The translations under genes were made by a program, and so were the position numbers. A model generated the notes under the pieces. It ran no database searches, was not told the origin of the DNA, and was given only the letters and a program-made list of their open reading frames with translations. Positions 22,132 through 25,498 of a DNA stretch of 25,498 nucleotides are shown one piece after another (position 1 is the stretch's first letter; each line of letters opens with the position of its first letter). This stretch comes from DAOTTW01 sp034437615 (GTDB lineage Bacteria; Chloroflexota; Anaerolineae; Aggregatilineales; Phototrophicaceae): the NCBI GenBank assembly GCA_034437615.1, contig DAOTTW010000331.1, positions 1 through 25,498 on the forward strand. Direction: 5' to 3'.

Positions 22132-23343
22132 TTGATAGGCGACTCGAACTCGCGTGAGTTATTAGAGCATTACAGGCGCATTATTGAAATCAGCCAGCAA
22201 CTCGGTTCTACCTACGACCATCAAGAGTTGCTGCGCAAGATCGTGAATGCAGCAAAAGACCTTATCCACACCGAAGCAGCATCTATCCTACTGTACGATG
22301 AAGCCTCCGGCCAATTGCGCTTTGCCGCATCCAGCAACGTCAAGCCTTACCAGCAAGATCAATTGCTCGTACCGTTGGAGGGCAGCATCGCAGGCTGGAT
22401 TTTTACGCACGGTGAGCCGCGTGTAATTGAAGACGTTTCGCGGGTGTCGAATCACTTTCAGGGCGTGGATGAGACAATCGAATTTCACACTCGTAACCTG
22501 CTTGGTGTGCCAGTGCGCAACCACGAGAAAGTGATTGGCGTGGTGCAAGCAGTCAACAAGCTAGATGAAAGTCGCTTTACCGACGACGACATCATCACCT
22601 TGCGCACACTGGCGAGTCAGGCCGGGGTTGCCATCGAAAATGCGCGCCTTTTCCAGCAGAGCGACTTCATCGCAGAGATGGTACACGAACTGCGCACCCC
22701 GCTAACGGCCCTGAAGATGAGCACGGCCCTATTGCAGAACCCTGATTTACCCCAGACAAAGCGCCTGGATATTGTCGATACCATGCAGTCAGAGACAGAG
22801 CGCCTCATCAAGCTGACCAACGATTTTCTGGATGTGGCGCGGCTTGAATCCGGTCGGGAGACGCTGGAAATTGAGCCGTTCGACCTGGATAAGCTAATAC
22901 AAGAGACGCTTGGCGTGGTGCAGCATCAGGCAGATAAGAACAGCGTGACGCTACGCACGCAAGCCAGTGGCATAACCGTCGAAGCGGACCGCAGCAAGAT
23001 CAAGCAAGTGCTGCTGAACCTGCTCACCAACGCCATCAAATACAACAAGCAAGGTGGTCGGGTTGATATTCAGGTAGGCCGCGACGAGGACAGCGACCAA
23101 GACTTCGCACAAATCGCCGTTGCGGATACAGGCTACGGCATCTCACGCCAATATCAAAAGAACATGTTTCAGAAGTTCTACCGCGTGCCGACGCTGGCAA
23201 AGGTCGAACGCGGCACGGGGTTGGGCTTGACAACCGCCAAGCACATCGTAGAAGCGCATAGTGGCCGCATCTGGTTGGAGAGCGAAGAAAACGTCGGTTC
23301 GACGTTTTACTTTACGCTGCCATTGCTTGAAGATGACGCATAG
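22132..23343 (+). CDS. GAF-domain sensor histidine kinase
   Basis: A 403-residue soluble kinase. It starts at TTG (22132), supported by GGAG eight bases upstream (22120-22123); no earlier start fits. Residues about 5-180 include a helix and a GAF domain (EAASILLYDEASGQLRF, then LLGVPV and GVVQAVNK). The HisKA domain has H185 in MVHELRTPLTALK. The HATPase domain shows N box NLLTNAIKYN, G1 DTGYGIS, F box FQKFYR and G2 GTGLGL, all intact. No membrane segment is present, so the signal is probably intracellular: a small molecule, redox state or protein partner. It has no receiver of its own and is likely paired with the receiver-ATPase encoded just upstream. Confidence 0.94.
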   Translation: MIGDSNSRELLEHYRRIIEISQQLGSTYDHQELLRKIVNAAKDLIHTEAASILLYDEASGQLRFAASSNVKPYQQDQLLVPLEGSIAGWIFTHGEPRVIEDVSRVSNHFQGVDETIEFHTRNLLGVPVRNHEKVIGVVQAVNKLDESRFTDDDIITLRTLASQAGVAIENARLFQQSDFIAEMVHELRTPLTALKMSTALLQNPDLPQTKRLDIVDTMQSETERLIKLTNDFLDVARLESGRETLEIEPFDLDKLIQETLGVVQHQADKNSVTLRTQASGITVEADRSKIKQVLLNLLTNAIKYNKQGGRVDIQVGRDEDSDQDFAQIAVADTGYGISRQYQKNMFQKFYRVPTLAKVERGTGLGLTTAKHIVEAHSGRIWLESEENVGSTFYFTLPLLEDDA

Positions 23344-23377
23344 TGCATTTCAATTTGAGGGCAAACCGCCCTGCTCT

Positions 23378-23400
23378 GGACAGGCACGTGGGCCTTGTCC
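23378..23400. repeat. Hairpin element with GTAGGGACA on the minus strand
   Basis: GGACA-GGC and GCC-T-TGTCC pair around an ACGTGG loop, giving an 8-bp stem with one bulge. On the minus strand it is preceded by GTAGGGACA. It lies between the convergent kinase and secF genes and may belong to a dispersed intergenic family. Confidence 0.45.
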
Positions 23401-23418
23401 CTACACAAACCGTTGCAA

Positions 23419-23440
23419 AGGCGACCCAATGTGGTCGCCT
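23419..23440. terminator. Bidirectional hairpin between convergent genes
   Basis: AGGCGACC and GGTCGCCT form a perfect 8-bp stem with a 6-base loop (CAATGT). It lies 76 bases after the kinase stop and 29 bases after the secF stop on the other strand. Neither side has a long T tract; on the minus strand TTGC follows. It is a likely shared terminator or mRNA 3' end. Confidence 0.5.
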
Positions 23441-23468
23441 AATGCCGCAGGCACACCCGTCAGAATGG

Positions 23469-24443
23469 CTACGCAGGCGCGACCTGCATATCATCTGTTG
23501 CTTCTTCGATATCCCCACGCAAGAACGGAATCTCACCCTTTTCCCACGCGACCAATAACGGCACCGCCGTAAACAACGACGAGTAGCTGCCGGATAGCAA
23601 GCCGATGAACAGGATAAAAATGAACTGTTGCACGGTTTCGCCACCAAAAAGCAAAATCGCAATCATGATGAAGAAGGCGTTGAGTTGTGTGGCGAGCGAG
23701 CGGTGGATCGTCTCCCATACACTGCGGTTGACGATGGTCTCATAGGGTTCGCCGACATGAATCGGGATATTCTCGCGGATGCGGTCAAAGACCACAATCG
23801 AATCCTGCACCGAGAAGCCCACAACCGTCAGTACCGCCGTCAGGAACAATGCATCGACCTCCCAACCGAAGAGCAAGCCGAGTAGTGACATAACGCCCAT
23901 CACTAGCAGCACATCATGCACCATCGCGGCAATCGCACAGACGCCGTAGCGTAACGCTTTCGGCACCTGCCGGAAGGCCACCACGATGAAGCCCGCAATC
24001 ACCAGGGCGGCCATTGCCACCGCAGCAAGCGCCGCGCTGGTCACTTCCGCGCCGATGGTTGGCGAAACGGTCTCCAAACGCAGAGTCTCACGGTCCAGTG
24101 GTGCAATCTGCTCTTCCAGCAGCGTCAGCACTTCATCCGTCAGTTGTTCGTTGAATTCTTCACCGCGCACCGACCACTGTAAGCCGGCGTCGGCTTCGCT
24201 GCCGAGTCGTTGAATAATCACGTTATCGTCGCCGACCTGGGCAAAAACCGCACGGATGTCGGCTTCTGTTGCGCCTTGCTCTGTAAAGGTCAGGTCGTAA
24301 ATCGCGCCACCCTGAAAATCAATACTCAGCCGAAACGGTGCGCCCGTCTGGATGGTTGAGAAAATCATGATGGCGATGCCTGGCAGGATGACCAGGGCGG
24401 ATATTAGGAAATACCAGCGACGTTTTTCGACAAGGTTAAACAT
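23469..24443 (-). CDS. secF: Protein translocase subunit SecF
   Basis: A 324-residue inner-membrane protein that, with SecD, uses the proton gradient to help the Sec channel complete export. It has one N-terminal helix after MFNLVEKRRWYF, then a periplasmic P4-like domain beginning with SIDFQGGAIYDLTF. A cluster of five helices follows, with the family motif GFSVQDSIVVFDRIREN (the usual form is GYSxNDTVVVFDRIREN). Other features are RSVWETIHRSLATQLNAFF and the C-terminal GSYSSLF. The ATG has GGAG 12 bases upstream. It lies 59 bases after secD on the same strand, an expected operon. The short hydrophilic tail (FLRGDIEEATDD) is cytoplasmic. Confidence 0.96.
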   Translation of the reverse strand: MFNLVEKRRWYFLISALVILPGIAIMIFSTIQTGAPFRLSIDFQGGAIYDLTFTEQGATEADIRAVFAQVGDDNVIIQRLGSEADAGLQWSVRGEEFNEQLTDEVLTLLEEQIAPLDRETLRLETVSPTIGAEVTSAALAAVAMAALVIAGFIVVAFRQVPKALRYGVCAIAAMVHDVLLVMGVMSLLGLLFGWEVDALFLTAVLTVVGFSVQDSIVVFDRIRENIPIHVGEPYETIVNRSVWETIHRSLATQLNAFFIMIAILLFGGETVQQFIFILFIGLLSGSYSSLFTAVPLLVAWEKGEIPFLRGDIEEATDDMQVAPA

Positions 24444-24502
24444 ACGTTGTGTGCTCTCCGTCTGTATCTTTGTCTTGTGCTTGTCTGGCTTGTATGTGTG
24501 GC

Positions 24503-25498
24503 TTACGCGCCCAGCAACCAGCGCCGCTGTTGCAAGGACTGCTTCGTGAAGTGCACGATGATATACAAGAACGTGCGCGTCACGACGATGGCCGTAAACA
24601 AGTTCAGCACCAGGCTAAGTCCCAGTGTAATCGCAAAGCCGCTGACGATGCTGGCCCCTGGCGTTTGCCCAAAGAAGAACAGAATGCCACAGATGATGAT
24701 GGTGGACAGGTTCGAATCGCGGATTGAGGCCCAGGCACGGTTAAAGCCCAGGTCTAGCGCTTGATCCAGGTCGCGGCCATCGCGTAATTCTTCCTTGATG
24801 CGCTCGAAAATCAGGATGTTGCCATCAACCGCCGTACCGATGCCGATCAAGAAGCCTGTGATAGCTGGCAGCGTCAGCGTAACTGGAATCAGCTTATACA
24901 GCGCGATATTCAGCAGGATGAACACAATCAGCGCGAAATCGGCGCTGATGCCCGGTACGCGATAGTACAGCGCCATAAACGCCAGCACGATAATCACGCC
25001 GATGATGCCAGCACGTACACTCAATTCTACAGATTCCTGCCCCAGCGTCGCACCGACCAGCGCCGTACTCTCGACGCTCAGCGGGATGCTGAGCGCGCCA
25101 GCACGCAATTGCAGCGCCAGTGTTTCCGCCTCTTCCTGGCTGAAGTCGCCTGTGATGATGCCGCTATCGCTCAGTTGTGACTGAATCACCGGAGCCGATA
25201 ACACTTCGCCATCCAGCACAATCGCCATCGGCTCACCCACGCGGGAACCTGTGAAATTCGCGAAGGTCTGCACGAATTCAGGCCGAATCTCGAAGGCGAT
25301 GAACCACTGATTGACACCGCTCTGGCTGGTCTGGCCGAATTGTGCGCTAGCACGCGCCAACCCTGCACCCGTCATCACCGTCTCGAAGGGTGCGCCTGTG
25401 GATGGATGCCGCAAGCGTTCGGCTGCCTCGCCTGTCAGTTCTTCACCACGCAGCGAACGCAATTGTTCTTGTTCGGTGGTGAGGATGCGTTGCCCCTC
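24503..25498 (-). CDS. secD: Protein translocase subunit SecD, 3' part
   Basis: The C-terminal 331 residues of SecD; the frame is open to the window edge, so the start and first helix lie outside. The P1-head region is visible with NFTGSRVGEPMAIVLDGEVL and APVIQSQLSDSGIITGDF. QLRAGALSIPLSV and a membrane bundle follow, containing the family motif GTAVDGNILIFERIKEELRDG. The helix-loop ASIRDSNLSTIIICGILFFFG matches the TM5-TM6 region. The first in-frame start codon in the window (TTG at 25462) is internal, not the true start. secF follows by 59 bases. Confidence 0.96.
   Translation of the reverse strand, partial: EGQRILTTEQEQLRSLRGEELTGEAAERLRHPSTGAPFETVMTGAGLARASAQFGQTSQSGVNQWFIAFEIRPEFVQTFANFTGSRVGEPMAIVLDGEVLSAPVIQSQLSDSGIITGDFSQEEAETLALQLRAGALSIPLSVESTALVGATLGQESVELSVRAGIIGVIIVLAFMALYYRVPGISADFALIVFILLNIALYKLIPVTLTLPAITGFLIGIGTAVDGNILIFERIKEELRDGRDLDQALDLGFNRAWASIRDSNLSTIIICGILFFFGQTPGASIVSGFAITLGLSLVLNLFTAIVVTRTFLYIIVHFTKQSLQQRRWLLGA

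Noticed and set aside
1..25498. CRISPR arrays, tRNA or rRNA genes, IS elements
   Set aside because: No regular spaced repeats, no cloverleaf or rRNA-like stretch and no transposase frame were seen on either strand by eye.

Overview
The window looks like ordinary chromosome from a Chloroflexota bacterium, probably Anaerolineae-like. This is an inference from gene style, not from a marker gene. The clues are a giant membrane-anchored kinase-like protein with a Pro/Thr-rich 'TPTDTPTPT' extracellular linker, a response regulator fused to a CpaE/MinD-type ATPase, separate secD and secF genes, and several TTG-type starts. I found no IS element, CRISPR array, tRNA, rRNA or prophage block.

Layout. 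1-477 is the 3' end of an FG-GAP/ASPIC-UnbV surface protein. It meets head-on a minus-strand pair, dtd (D-aminoacyl-tRNA deacylase) and a HEAT-repeat gene. A divergent promoter region (1624-1802) then leads into a plus-strand run: a 1447-residue kinase-like membrane protein, a REC-HisKA-HATPase signalling protein, formate-tetrahydrofolate ligase (fhs), a lone phage-tail-tube-like (gp19 family) protein, and an adrenodoxin-type 2Fe-2S ferredoxin. From 10597 to 20384 everything is on the minus strand: alaS, a TetA-like MFS exporter, a Wzz/BY-kinase, and a three-gene thiamine-type ABC transporter (thiB-thiP-thiQ-like) read from a clear TPP riboswitch (20589-20676) with its own promoter and a leader terminator. 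Divergent from this, a plus-strand pair encodes a REC-CpaE-like ATPase and a GAF histidine kinase. The window ends with secF and the 3' part of secD on the minus strand.

How the genes fit together. The thiamine transporter is the best resolved unit: promoter, TPP aptamer, possible antiterminator pairing, terminator, binding protein, fused double permease and ATPase. Transcription should fall when TPP is plentiful. The REC-CpaE ATPase and the adjoining GAF kinase are probably a cognate pair. fhs feeds one-carbon units into folate metabolism. dtd and alaS both serve translation quality and charging. secD/secF belong to the Sec translocon.

Novelty. I do not see a clearly new multi-gene system. 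The items most worth a second look are the kinase-like 1447-residue protein with an altered catalytic loop, the orphan tail-tube-like protein, the REC-CpaE/GAF-kinase pair, the thi leader with mutually exclusive pairings, and the intergenic GTAGGG/hairpin elements.
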